Source: Thermoanaerobaculales bacterium (lineage in GTDB: Bacteria; Acidobacteriota; Thermoanaerobaculia; Thermoanaerobaculales; Sulfomarinibacteraceae). Taken from it: a DNA stretch of 64,000 bases. The DNA is taken from positions 124,001 through 188,000 of the forward strand of contig JALOLD010000001.1 of the NCBI GenBank assembly GCA_025456145.1. Reading direction: 5' to 3'. The position numbers and the translations under genes are program-made. This document shows, one piece after another, positions 1 through 8,162 of the stretch. Every line of letters begins with the position of its first letter. Positions within the stretch are counted from its first letter, which is position 1. A model generated the notes under the pieces. It was not told the DNA's origin. It saw only the letters and a program-made list of their open reading frames with translations, and searched no databases.

Positions 1-1
1 C

Positions 2-958
2 CTGGCGGAGGGAGGTCTCGAGACCCTCGACGAGCTCGTCGAGCTGTGCCAGCGGCACCCCGACTACGCCGCCGCCTGGCTCACCCTGTCGATCGCCGCG
101 GAGCGCGCCGGCGCCGAGGCGACCGCCGTCGACGCCGCCCGGGTCGGGGCCGAGCTGTGGCCGGACTCGCCGTGGAGGTCGCGACCCGACGAGCTGAGGC
201 GACGCTGGGTCGACGACCGGATCGCGCGCGCCGCGGAGCTGCTCGCCGAGGGGCGACCCGACGAGGCCCTGGCCGAGCTCGATGCCGCGCGGGTCATCGG
301 GCCCGCGGGGCCCGACGCCGACCTCGTCCGGGCGCGGGTCCTGATCGCCACGGGTCGGGAGGCAGAGGCCGACGCGATCCTCGCGGAGCTCCCGGATGTC
401 GACGAGGCCTCGTTGCTCCGCGCCACCATCGCCGAGGAGCGCGGCAACTGGCAGACCGCGATGGAGGCCTACGCCTCGCTCCCCGCCGACCACCCGAGCC
501 GCGCGGCGGGCCTCGAGCGCGCGCAGTGGCGGTGGCGGCTGACCCTTCTGCCGACCTACGCTCGCAGGGCGATGGAAGCAGACCAGGTCAACCGAGGCGA
601 CCTCGCGGTGATCCTGGTCGCGGTCCACCCGCGGCTGGCAACCCTTCCCGGCGGTCCCGTCCCGGTGATGTCGGACATCGTCGACCACCCGGGGCAGCGC
701 GAGATCCTCATCGCCGTCCGCCTCGGGATCGTCCGACCGGATCTTCGGGAGCACCGCTTCTACCCCGACCTCGACGCCGACTCCCGTACGGTTCGCGAGG
801 CCGTCGAGCGCACCCGTGCCCTGGTCGGGCTGACCGCGCCGGTGTGGTGTTCCGATCCGGGCATGCTAGGCTCGTCCTGTACAACCATTCCAGAGCCGCC
901 GAGCGGCGAGGCGGTTGTCGCGGCGGTGGCCGGGGCAACCCCGGGGGCAGGGGGATGA
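2..958 (+). CDS. TPR-like protein, 5'-truncated by the window edge
   Basis: The frame is open from base 2 to the TGA at 956-958, so the start lies outside the window; the ORF track shows only its end from a TTG at 413. The visible 318 residues are rich in Ala, Glu, Leu and Arg and form paired helices typical of tetratricopeptide repeats (for example a segment with ELLAEGRPDEALAELDAAR). A different C-terminal part contains VNRGDLAVILVAVHP. No enzyme motif is visible. Its stop codon overlaps the start of the next gene as ATGA, so the two are probably co-translated. I cannot assign a function beyond a likely scaffold or interaction role. Confidence 0.75.
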   Translation: MAEGGLETLDELVELCQRHPDYAAAWLTLSIAAERAGAEATAVDAARVGAELWPDSPWRSRPDELRRRWVDDRIARAAELLAEGRPDEALAELDAARVIGPAGPDADLVRARVLIATGREAEADAILAELPDVDEASLLRATIAEERGNWQTAMEAYASLPADHPSRAAGLERAQWRWRLTLLPTYARRAMEADQVNRGDLAVILVAVHPRLATLPGGPVPVMSDIVDHPGQREILIAVRLGIVRPDLREHRFYPDLDADSRTVREAVERTRALVGLTAPVWCSDPGMLGSSCTTIPEPPSGEAVVAAVAGATPGAGG

Positions 959-1626
959 CCGACCGGGTCCGGGAGCTTCTCTCCAGCGTCGAGCTGTTCG
1001 CCGAGCTCAACGACTCGGAGCTCGACGAGCTGACCGGTCTCGCCCAGGTCCGCAAGCTCGAAAAGGACACCACGATCTTCCACGCCGGCGACCCGGCGGA
1101 CGCGGTGTTCGTCATCGCGAGCGGCCGGGTCAAGGTCGTGATCACCTCGTCCGACGGCAAGGAGTTCATCCTCACGGTGCTCGGGCCCGGCCAGGTGTTC
1201 GGCGAGATGGCGCTGCTCGAGTCGGCGCCGAGATCCGCCTCGGTCGTCACGCTGAGCGCCGTCGAGGTCCTCGCCATGAGCCGGGCCGACTTCCAGCGGC
1301 TGCTCGACTCGAGCCCCCGGATCTCGCAACGGCTGATGGCGATCCTGTCGCGCAGGCTGCGCCGGGCCAACGCCAAGATGGAGTCGCTCGCCTACATGGA
1401 CGTCGCCGGCCGGCTGGCCCGCTATCTGCTCGACCTGGCCCGCGACCACGGCCAGCGTCTGGGCAACGGCTGGGTGGTGGTGCGGCGCCCGACCCACTCC
1501 GACATCGCCCACTCGATCGGCACGAGCCGCGAGACCGTGTCCCGGCTCATCAACGAGTTCGAGGAAGGCTTCGGGCTCGTCAACAAGGGCAAGTTCACCT
1601 ACATCCGCGAGAACCTGCTCGAGTAG
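955..1626 (+). CDS. Crp/Fnr-family transcriptional regulator, Crp (cAMP) type
   Basis: 223 aa, started at the ATG overlapping the upstream TGA; the longer ORF-track start is read-through in front of it. Residues about 10-125 form a cyclic-nucleotide-binding beta-roll. Its phosphate-binding cassette FGEMALLESAPRSASV (about 82-97) keeps the Glu and Arg-Ser used by E. coli Crp to hold cAMP. Residues about 150-215 are the winged helix, and the recognition helix SRETVSRLI (191-199) has the Arg-Glu-x3-Arg pattern that reads TGTGA half sites. No Cys cluster is present, so it is not Fnr-like. A matching TGTGA-N6-TCAC site lies at 9685. cAMP binding and the target are inferred from these residues. Confidence 0.93.
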   Translation: MTDRVRELLSSVELFAELNDSELDELTGLAQVRKLEKDTTIFHAGDPADAVFVIASGRVKVVITSSDGKEFILTVLGPGQVFGEMALLESAPRSASVVTLSAVEVLAMSRADFQRLLDSSPRISQRLMAILSRRLRRANAKMESLAYMDVAGRLARYLLDLARDHGQRLGNGWVVVRRPTHSDIAHSIGTSRETVSRLINEFEEGFGLVNKGKFTYIRENLLE

Positions 1627-1635
1627 CCCGGGTCG

Positions 1636-3033
1636 TCAGCCCCGATGCCAGACCGTGCCGTGGGGGGTGTCCTCGAGGATGATGCCCCGGGCGGCGAGCT
1701 CGTCCCGGATGGCGTCGGCGCGCGCGAAGTCGCGGGCGGCTCGGGCGGCGGCGCGCTGGCCGATCAGGGCGTCGATCTCGGCGTCGGCGTCGGTTGCCCG
1801 CCGCTCGGGAAAGACCGCGAGCACCGAGTCGGCGTCGGCGAACCCGGCGCGGACCGCCGCCGCGGCGGCGGCGCTGATTCCGCCGCCGTCGAGCGCGGTG
1901 TTGACGCGGCGCAGCAGGTCGTGGAGCGCCGCGACGGCCCGGGCGGTGTTGAGGTCGTCGGCCAGGGCGTCGCGGAAGTCGCGCTGGAACTCGCGGGCGC
2001 CGTCGACCAGCCCGTCGGCGCCCGCCGCCTCGGGCGTGCTGTCGAGCCGACGCAGGGTGTTGGCGATCCGGTCGATCGCCTGGGCCGCCGCGTGGAGCCC
2101 GTCGAAGGTGAAGTTGAGCCGCTGCCGGTAGGGGACCGAGAGCAGCAGGTAGCGGACGGCGAGCGGGTCGAAGCCCCGCTCGACCAGGTCGCGCAGCGTG
2201 AAGAAGTTGCCGAGCCGCTTGGCCATTTTCTCGCCCTCGACGACCAGGTGCTCGGCGTGCAGCCAGGTGTGGGCGAAGGCCTTGCCGGTCGCCCCCTCCG
2301 ACTGGGCGATCTCGTTCTCGTGGTGGGGGAAGATGTTGTCGACGCCCCCGCAGTGGATGTCGAAGGTCTCGCCGAGCAGGGCCATCGCCATCGCCGAGCA
2401 CTCGATGTGCCAGCCCGGCCGGCCCGGCCCGAGCTCGGTGTCCCACACCGGCTCGCCCTCCTTGGGCGCCTTCCAGAGCACGAAGTCGCGCGCGTCCTCC
2501 TTGTCATAGTCGTCGACGTCGACCCGCGCCCCGGCGAGGTTGGCCTCCGGCCGGACGCCGGAGAGCTTGCCATAGCCCGGGAAGGTGCTGATCCGGTAGT
2601 AGACCGAGCCCTCCGACCGGTAGGTGTGGCCGCCCTCCTCGAGCCGCTTGATGATCTCGACCATCTGCGGGATGTAGTCGGTCGCCCGCGGGTAGTGCTC
2701 GGCCGGCTCGACCCGGAGCGTCGCGAGATCCTCGAAAAAGGCCGCGGCGAACCGGTCGGTGAACTCGCGTAACGGGACGCCGCTCTGGTTGGCGCGCTGG
2801 ATCGTCCGGTCGTCGACGTCGGTGAGGTTCTGGACCTGGAGCACGCGGTAGCCGAAGAGCTGGAAGGTGCGGCGGAGCACGTCCTCGAAGACGAAGGTCC
2901 GGTAGTTCCCGATATGGGCGAAGTCGTAGATCGTCGGCCCGCAGGTGTAGATCCGTACCACCCGGTCGTCGAGCGCCTCGAAGTCCTCAAGGCGCCTGGT
3001 CAGCGTGTTGAACAGACGAAGCCGCTCGGTCAT
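1636..3033 (-). CDS. cysS: Cysteine--tRNA ligase
   Basis: 465 aa, full length for the family. It charges tRNA-Cys with cysteine using ATP in the cytoplasm. The N-terminus carries the class I signature as TCGPTIYDFAHIGN, with HIGN in place of HIGH. The zinc-site region ECSAMAMALLGETFDIHCGG and FPHHENEIAQSE are intact, and the KMSKS loop reads EKMAKRLGN. The ATG at 3033 gives the normal N-terminus (MTERLRLFNTLTR). It converges on the Crp-type gene with a 9-bp gap and lies downstream of the deacetylase operon with 46 bp between them. It is single-copy housekeeping, with nothing unusual. Confidence 0.97.
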   Translation of the reverse strand: MTERLRLFNTLTRRLEDFEALDDRVVRIYTCGPTIYDFAHIGNYRTFVFEDVLRRTFQLFGYRVLQVQNLTDVDDRTIQRANQSGVPLREFTDRFAAAFFEDLATLRVEPAEHYPRATDYIPQMVEIIKRLEEGGHTYRSEGSVYYRISTFPGYGKLSGVRPEANLAGARVDVDDYDKEDARDFVLWKAPKEGEPVWDTELGPGRPGWHIECSAMAMALLGETFDIHCGGVDNIFPHHENEIAQSEGATGKAFAHTWLHAEHLVVEGEKMAKRLGNFFTLRDLVERGFDPLAVRYLLLSVPYRQRLNFTFDGLHAAAQAIDRIANTLRRLDSTPEAAGADGLVDGAREFQRDFRDALADDLNTARAVAALHDLLRRVNTALDGGGISAAAAAAVRAGFADADSVLAVFPERRATDADAEIDALIGQRAAARAARDFARADAIRDELAARGIILEDTPHGTVWHRG

Positions 3034-3079
3034 CCGCCCCTCCGGCTGGGGATTGTACCTCGGGCGCCGGAGAGGCCGG

Positions 3080-4285
3080 TCAGTGCAGCAGCTCGGTCGG
3101 TCGGACCAGGCTGATGCCGCGGCCGGAGAGGCGGGGGATCTCGGTCTCGAGCACGCCGATCGTCAGCTCGTTGAGGTGGCCGATGGCGACGATCTCTCCC
3201 TCGGTCAGGGCCCGGTAGACCGCCTCGTCGAGCTGCTCCCGGATTGCCGCCGAGCTCCGGTCGTTGTCGAGGAAGACGTGCCGACGCCCGGTCTTGACGC
3301 CCTGATACTGCGCCGCCTGCTCTGCGACCGTGTCGACGGTCGTTCGTGAGTCGAGGAAGGCGAGCCCGAGGGCCGACAGATCCTGCATCACCGCGGTCAT
3401 CATCCGCAGGTCGGCGGTCGCCAGCGAGCCCATGTGGTTGTTGACGCCGACCGCGTGGGGGATGTTGTTGACCGCCATGAAGACCGCGTCGTGGAGCTCG
3501 TCGTCGCTCATCGTCGTCAGCAGCGCGCCGGGACCGGGATCGGCGCCGCCGACCGCCTCCATGGGCAGGTGAATCCAGACCTCGTGCCCGGCGCCGTGCA
3601 GCGCGACCGCCGACTCGGTCGATGCCGGGAGGAATGGCAGCACCGCGATCCCGACCGCCTTGGGCAACGCCGCCGCCCGCGGCACCAGGTCCAGCTTCTG
3701 GCCTGCGTCGTCGAGCAGGATCGCGAGCCGTCCGCGCGCCCCCGGCGGCGGCGACGGCCGCGGCGTCGCGGTCGCGGTCGCGGTCGGCCGCGGCGTCGGC
3801 GCGGCGATGGTCTCGGGCCGGGTGTAAGTCGCCCGACGTCCACTGATTCTGAGGTCGAGTGCGAACGCCTCCACTCGGTGGTCGACGCGAAGGCTGATCG
3901 CCCCCCCGACCTCGGCCGTCGGCTCGCCGACGACGACCGGTGTCGTCTCGGCGAGCAGGGCGACCTCCGCGATGAACTCCTGGCGCGACGCCGGGTCCGG
4001 GAAGACGATCCGCCAGCTCCGGACGAAGACGTCGTCGACCTTGCGGATCTCGAGATCCGCGCCGATCGCCTCGGGCCCGGCGCCGTGACGCCCGGCAAGC
4101 TCACGGAGCCGTGCCTCGACACCCCCGGTCGCGTCATCCGGGGCCGACGCCGGACGGAGCAGCCACCAGGCCAGCGCGGCGGTCACGACGACGGCGAGAA
4201 CGAGCCAGAGGATCGGCGGGAACGGGTCGGCGCCCCCCTTCCGGCGGGTCTTTGACCGTCGCGACCGTCCCCCCGAGGCCGCCAC
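3080..4285 (-). CDS. Divergent polysaccharide deacetylase family protein (YibQ-like)
   Basis: 401 aa from a GTG at 4285, two bases after the stop of the S41-like gene; the track's longer frame runs through that upstream gene and is not real. A basic N-terminus precedes one membrane segment (PILWLVLAVVVTAALAWWLL), then a stalk domain and a Pro/Thr linker (PTPRPTATATATPRPSPPPG). The C-terminal 220 residues match the YibQ/DUF610 deacetylase fold, with LAILLDDAG, IHLPMEA, GVNNHMGS and FLDSRTT. It is probably anchored in the inner membrane facing the periplasm. E. coli has envC next to yibQ, the same neighbourhood as here. The substrate is unknown for the family. Confidence 0.85.
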   Translation of the reverse strand: MAASGGRSRRSKTRRKGGADPFPPILWLVLAVVVTAALAWWLLRPASAPDDATGGVEARLRELAGRHGAGPEAIGADLEIRKVDDVFVRSWRIVFPDPASRQEFIAEVALLAETTPVVVGEPTAEVGGAISLRVDHRVEAFALDLRISGRRATYTRPETIAAPTPRPTATATATPRPSPPPGARGRLAILLDDAGQKLDLVPRAAALPKAVGIAVLPFLPASTESAVALHGAGHEVWIHLPMEAVGGADPGPGALLTTMSDDELHDAVFMAVNNIPHAVGVNNHMGSLATADLRMMTAVMQDLSALGLAFLDSRTTVDTVAEQAAQYQGVKTGRRHVFLDNDRSSAAIREQLDEAVYRALTEGEIVAIGHLNELTIGVLETEIPRLSGRGISLVRPTELLH

Positions 4286-4287
4286 TT

Positions 4288-5415
4288 TCAGGCGGCCTCG
4301 GCGAGCCCGGCCCGGAGCCGCTCGAGGGCGCGGTCGAGGATCGGGTCGCCACCGGCGTCGTCGGAGGCCGCCTCGACCTCGTCGTCGGGCGCCAACCCCT
4401 GACCGTGCAGGGGCTCGCCGGTCGGTCCGAGCCAGCGACCGACCGGGATCCACAGGTTGAGCTCGCCGCGACGGACGAGCTGCATGTGCGGCGCGTGACC
4501 CATCGTCCCCCGGCCGACCAGCTCTGCCCCGGCCCGCTGGAGGGCCGCCGCGAGGATCTCCCCCACGCCCTCGGTCTCGCCGTCGACGAGAACCAGCGGC
4601 AGCTCGACCGCGGCCGACGGCGTCGCCTCGAACCGCGCCTGCCCGGCCTCGCGACCGGTCCACGCGGCCAGCGTCCCGCTGGCGACGAACAGATCGGCGA
4701 CCGCAACCGCCTCGACCTCGGCCCCCCAGACCAGGCCGCGCAGATCGAGGATGTCGGGGGCGCCCGCCTCGACCAGGGTCGTGATCGCCGCCGTCGATCC
4801 CTCGGTCAAGCTGCGGACCCTGATCAGTCGGATCCCGTCGAGATCTTCAGCCACCGCGTGCTCGACCTTCCAGACGACCGGGGTGAGCTCGACGGTGCGC
4901 CGCTCGTCGACCTGGCGGTCCATCACCGTCAGGGTCACCGGCTCGCCCGCCGTCTCACGATCGGCCAGCTCGAGGGCGATCTGCCACAGCGGCCGTCCGC
5001 GGGTGTAGACCCCGTCGACCTTCTCGATGACCTCCCAGGTCTCGAGGCCGGCGGTCGACGCCGGCGAGCCGTCGAAGACGTAGCGAGCGGCGGCCGAGCC
5101 GAAACGGAGCGAGAGGCCGACGCCGAAGGCGGGCGGCCGGTCGAGCAGCCGGGCGGGGAAGTCGACGCGGTCGGCCTTGACGACCGCCGCCCAGGGATCG
5201 ACCGACTCGAGGATGCCGCCGTCGAGGGACAGCGCGAGCACCTCGGGGTCGAGCTCGTCGACATACTCGCTCTGGACGAGGTGGACCACCTCGGCGAGGT
5301 TGCCGAGAGCCTGGAAGAGGCTCTCGTTCGAGGTCAGACCGGCGGTCAGGAGGCCGGCGAAGAGCAGCACCAGGCTCAGCGATGCCACCAGCAGCACCGT
5401 CCGGAAACGCTTCAT
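4288..5415 (-). CDS. S41 (C-terminal processing protease)-like protein, catalytic dyad missing
   Basis: 375 aa with an N-terminal membrane anchor (residues about 7-27), a PDZ-like part (about 95-165) and an S41 catalytic fold (about 190-345). In active S41 proteases the nucleophile lies in a SASASE-type motif and the general base in a GRxxxGKG-type motif. Here the corresponding stretches read GETEGVGEI (278-287) and GRGTMGHAP (301-309), so Ser is replaced by Gly (about 283) and Lys by His (about 307). The DLRxNPGG loop is also altered (DLRGLVWGAE). It is therefore probably a pseudoprotease that binds peptides or acts as a scaffold. It sits 34 bp after the envC-like gene and 2 bp before the deacetylase. 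Confidence 0.8.
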   Translation of the reverse strand: MKRFRTVLLVASLSLVLLFAGLLTAGLTSNESLFQALGNLAEVVHLVQSEYVDELDPEVLALSLDGGILESVDPWAAVVKADRVDFPARLLDRPPAFGVGLSLRFGSAAARYVFDGSPASTAGLETWEVIEKVDGVYTRGRPLWQIALELADRETAGEPVTLTVMDRQVDERRTVELTPVVWKVEHAVAEDLDGIRLIRVRSLTEGSTAAITTLVEAGAPDILDLRGLVWGAEVEAVAVADLFVASGTLAAWTGREAGQARFEATPSAAVELPLVLVDGETEGVGEILAAALQRAGAELVGRGTMGHAPHMQLVRRGELNLWIPVGRWLGPTGEPLHGQGLAPDDEVEAASDDAGGDPILDRALERLRAGLAEAA

Positions 5416-5449
5416 GACAGGGCGACTCCTCTCTCTGCCGGCCGCCGCC

Positions 5450-6601
5450 TCAGCGGCCGGACGACCCGTCGGACGACCTCAACTGCAACCAACGCCGGGG
5501 GTCCTCGGCTTTCTTCCCCACCCGGATCTCGAAGTAGGTGTTGCCGTCGTCGCCCGGCGGGGACGCCAGCCCCAGCCGTAAACCCATGTCCACGCGCTGG
5601 TTGACGCGCACGTGGATTGTAGCAAGCCCGGCCGCGAGCGAGTAGACCTCGTGACCGTGGTCGATGACGACCATGTTCCCATAGCCCTTGAAGAAGCGCG
5701 CGTACGCCACCTCCCCAGGGAACACCGCCGTGACCTCGGAGCCGCTCGGCGAGTCGAACCACAAGCCGTTGCAGACGGTGTAGGTCGAGTAGTTCGGCAG
5801 CATCTTGCGGCCGAAGCCGCGGACCACCGGCCCGCGCGCCGGCCAGGGCAACGCGCCACGGAACGAGCGGATGTCGTCCCTCCCGGTGAAGCGGCGCCGG
5901 CCGGTCAGGGTCTCGAGGAGGTTTTCGAGGGCCTGCTCGCGCTGGCGCAGCTCGTCGAGCTCGGACCTCGCGCTGCGCTCGGTGCTGTCGAGCCGCCCGA
6001 TCTCCCGGTCGACCCTCTGTCGAACCGCCTCGAGATCGGACCGCCGAATCGCGAGCTCCTCCGCCTCGGCGCGCGCCTGGTCGAGGATCCGGCTCAGCTC
6101 GGCGAGCCGTGCGCTTCGCACGCGCTGCAGCTCGTCGTACTCGCGGACCAGCTCGATCCGGCCGCTGGTGAGCGCCGCGACCATGGCGATCGCGCCCTCG
6201 AGATCGCCGCCCCGCGCCCCGTCGAAGAGCAGCTGCAGCGAGCCCGGACGGCCGAGCAACGCCACGACCTCGACCTGTCCCGCCAGCAGCTCCTTCTGGT
6301 GCGCGATTCCCCGGGCGAGCTCCTCGGCCTGGCCGGCGACCTCGGCGGCCTCGCGACGGCTGCGCTCGAGCACCAGCTCGAGCTCGGCGACCCGGGCCTC
6401 GGCGAGCTCGAGCTCGGCGGTGAGCCGCTCGCGCTCCTCGTGCCGGCTCCGGTTTTCGTCGGCCAGCCCGGCCAGCCGACCCTCGAGGGCGCCGATCCGC
6501 CGGCGGACGATCTCGAGCTGCTCGGTGGTCGGCGGCGGCGCCGCGTCCGACCCGAGAGCGATCAGCACCACGAGAGCGACGACCACGACGCGGGCTGTCA
6601 T
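5450..6601 (-). CDS. EnvC-like murein hydrolase activator (coiled coil plus degenerate LytM/M23 domain)
   Basis: 383 aa with a signal peptide (MTARVVVVALVVLIALGSDA). Residues about 25-250 are long Glu/Arg/Leu-rich coiled coils, followed by a LytM fold (about 262-383). The zinc ligands of active M23 peptidases are gone: the HxGxD position reads CNGLWFD and the HLHFE position reads NTYFE. E. coli EnvC is degenerate at the same places and activates periplasmic amidases at division instead of cutting murein. By analogy this is an amidase activator, but no amidase gene is in the window. It is the first gene of the envC-like / S41-like / deacetylase operon. Confidence 0.85.
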   Translation of the reverse strand: MTARVVVVALVVLIALGSDAAPPPTTEQLEIVRRRIGALEGRLAGLADENRSRHEERERLTAELELAEARVAELELVLERSRREAAEVAGQAEELARGIAHQKELLAGQVEVVALLGRPGSLQLLFDGARGGDLEGAIAMVAALTSGRIELVREYDELQRVRSARLAELSRILDQARAEAEELAIRRSDLEAVRQRVDREIGRLDSTERSARSELDELRQREQALENLLETLTGRRRFTGRDDIRSFRGALPWPARGPVVRGFGRKMLPNYSTYTVCNGLWFDSPSGSEVTAVFPGEVAYARFFKGYGNMVVIDHGHEVYSLAAGLATIHVRVNQRVDMGLRLGLASPPGDDGNTYFEIRVGKKAEDPRRWLQLRSSDGSSGR

Positions 6602-6707
6602 CGCAGGTCATTGTAGCGCCCCGCCCTCGCGCCCCGGTCGAGAGGTCGGCTACACTTGAGGGGATGGACGGACGGCGTCGCCGGCGCCGGCCACCTGCGA
6701 GGGTTGC

Positions 6708-7667
6708 ATGGACACACCAGTATCGTTCGACATCGCGTTCCTCGGTCTCAAGGACCCGTCGGCCGCCGGTCGATCCCGGATGATCCTCGCCATCGAACGG
6801 CTGACCGGGAGGTCGACCGCCGACTGCCAGGCCTACCTGAGCCGGGTCGGGTTGACGATCTTCGACAGCCTGCCCGTCGACCAGGCCCAGCTCGTGGTCA
6901 GCGCCCTCGACGAGGCCGGCGTCGTCTGCGAGGTCCGACCCAAGGAGGAGGTCGCCCGCTCGGTGGGCGACGGTCTCGGCGGCGGGATGATGGCCTGCCC
7001 CTCCTGCGGCTTCGTCCAGCACGCCGGTCCCGACGAGTGCTCGAGGTGCGGCGTGATCTTCTCGAAGCGCGAGAAGGACGAGGTCCGGAAGATGCAGAGC
7101 GACCGCGCGCTCGAGGAAGCGGTGCAGCGCGCCGAGCAGATCCGGCGCGAGTGGGACGAGCGGGCCAGGGCGATCGTCGACGCGAGACCGCTGCCCGACG
7201 ACGCGACCGCGATTTTTACCCCGGTGCTCAACCGCGAGGAGATCCCCTTCCTCCTGCTCCAGGCCGCCGAGGGCCCGCTGCTCATGACCTCGCGTCAGGT
7301 GCTCGCCGCGGTCGAGGGCAGCTTCGTCCAGATGCCCTACGAGGTCATCAAGGACGTCGACTTCGGCGGCGGCCTGGTGGTCAAGAAGGGCCACACCCGG
7401 CTGGTCTTCCACTTCCACGTCCCGGTCCCGGTCAAGGACAAGAGCGCGACGTCCTGTAGCTGGCAGCTCACGGCGAGCGCGGCGACCAACAAGGAGACGA
7501 TCCTCGACTGGGCCTTCGCCCGGTCCTACATGTGCGGCTCGTGCGGCGCCCGCGATCTCGACTACCGCAGCGACAAGGGCACCAACCGGGCGCGGTGCAT
7601 GCACTGCGCCACCGACCACATCATCGACCTCAGGAGCAACTCGATCCGGGCCCTGCTGTCGAGCTGA
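6708..7667 (+). CDS. Uncharacterised protein with two zinc-ribbon motifs
   Basis: 319 aa from the ATG at 6708, with GAGGG just upstream. I do not recognise a named family. The N-terminal 80 residues look like a small alpha/beta domain (LGLKDPSAAGRSRMILAIER). A first Cys4 knuckle follows (CPSCGF...CSRCG, about 99-116), then a charged helix, a beta-rich middle with paired Val-Lys and Phe-His strands, and a second Cys4 knuckle near the C-terminus (CGSCGA...CMHCA). No signal peptide or membrane segment is present, so it is probably cytoplasmic. It is divergent from the envC-like operon and converges on the lipoprotein gene with a 6-bp gap. Metal binding is inferred from the four CxxC pairs. Confidence 0.8.
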   Translation: MDTPVSFDIAFLGLKDPSAAGRSRMILAIERLTGRSTADCQAYLSRVGLTIFDSLPVDQAQLVVSALDEAGVVCEVRPKEEVARSVGDGLGGGMMACPSCGFVQHAGPDECSRCGVIFSKREKDEVRKMQSDRALEEAVQRAEQIRREWDERARAIVDARPLPDDATAIFTPVLNREEIPFLLLQAAEGPLLMTSRQVLAAVEGSFVQMPYEVIKDVDFGGGLVVKKGHTRLVFHFHVPVPVKDKSATSCSWQLTASAATNKETILDWAFARSYMCGSCGARDLDYRSDKGTNRARCMHCATDHIIDLRSNSIRALLSS

Positions 7668-7673
7668 CCGGGA

Positions 7674-8063
7674 TCAGCCTCCGGCGGCGAGCTCGCGTCC
7701 GATATAACGCGCCACCTGCTGGGACATCGCCTTGTCGCCGAATGGACCGACCTTGATGGAGAACCTCGTCGTCTCGAAGCCCGTGGCCTTGAGCTTGACC
7801 CTGACCCGGTCGCCGTCGGCGGTGCTCGCCGTCACCGTGCCTTTGAGCCCGTCGACCACCCGGTCGACCGCGATCAGACGGAGATCCGAGAAGGCGCGCT
7901 CGGCGGCGTCGGCGACCTCGAGCAGCGGGCCGGCGAGCTCGCCCTTGAGCTCGCGCTGCTGCCAGCGGTAGGGCCCCGTGCCCTGCTCCCCCGGGTCGAC
8001 GGTCGACGCGCACCCGGCGACCACCGCGGCCGCCACCAGCAGGAAGATCATCGTCGGTCTCAT
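7674..8063 (-). CDS. Small lipoprotein, DUF3568-like
   Basis: 129 aa. The N-terminus is a lipoprotein signal (MRPTMIFLLVAAAVVAGC), with a VAGC lipobox at Cys18. The mature part is about 110 residues with a repeating strand pattern (LRLIAVDRVVDGLKGTVTAS, then RVRVKLKATGFETTRFSIKV), resembling the small DUF3568-type lipoproteins in which alternating strands end in a statement about a perturbation (GPFGDKAMSQQ). The role is unknown. It probably sits on the periplasmic face of a membrane. It is a single gene, converging on the zinc-ribbon gene. Confidence 0.75.
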   Translation of the reverse strand: MRPTMIFLLVAAAVVAGCASTVDPGEQGTGPYRWQQRELKGELAGPLLEVADAAERAFSDLRLIAVDRVVDGLKGTVTASTADGDRVRVKLKATGFETTRFSIKVGPFGDKAMSQQVARYIGRELAAGG

Positions 8064-8162
8064 GGCGCCACCCTAGCCGGAACGACGCCCGGTGTCGAGA
8101 CCCCGGGCGCCTCCTTGCCGGAACGACCGGCCCGCGCTACCCTCGCCTACTCGGAGGTGTGC

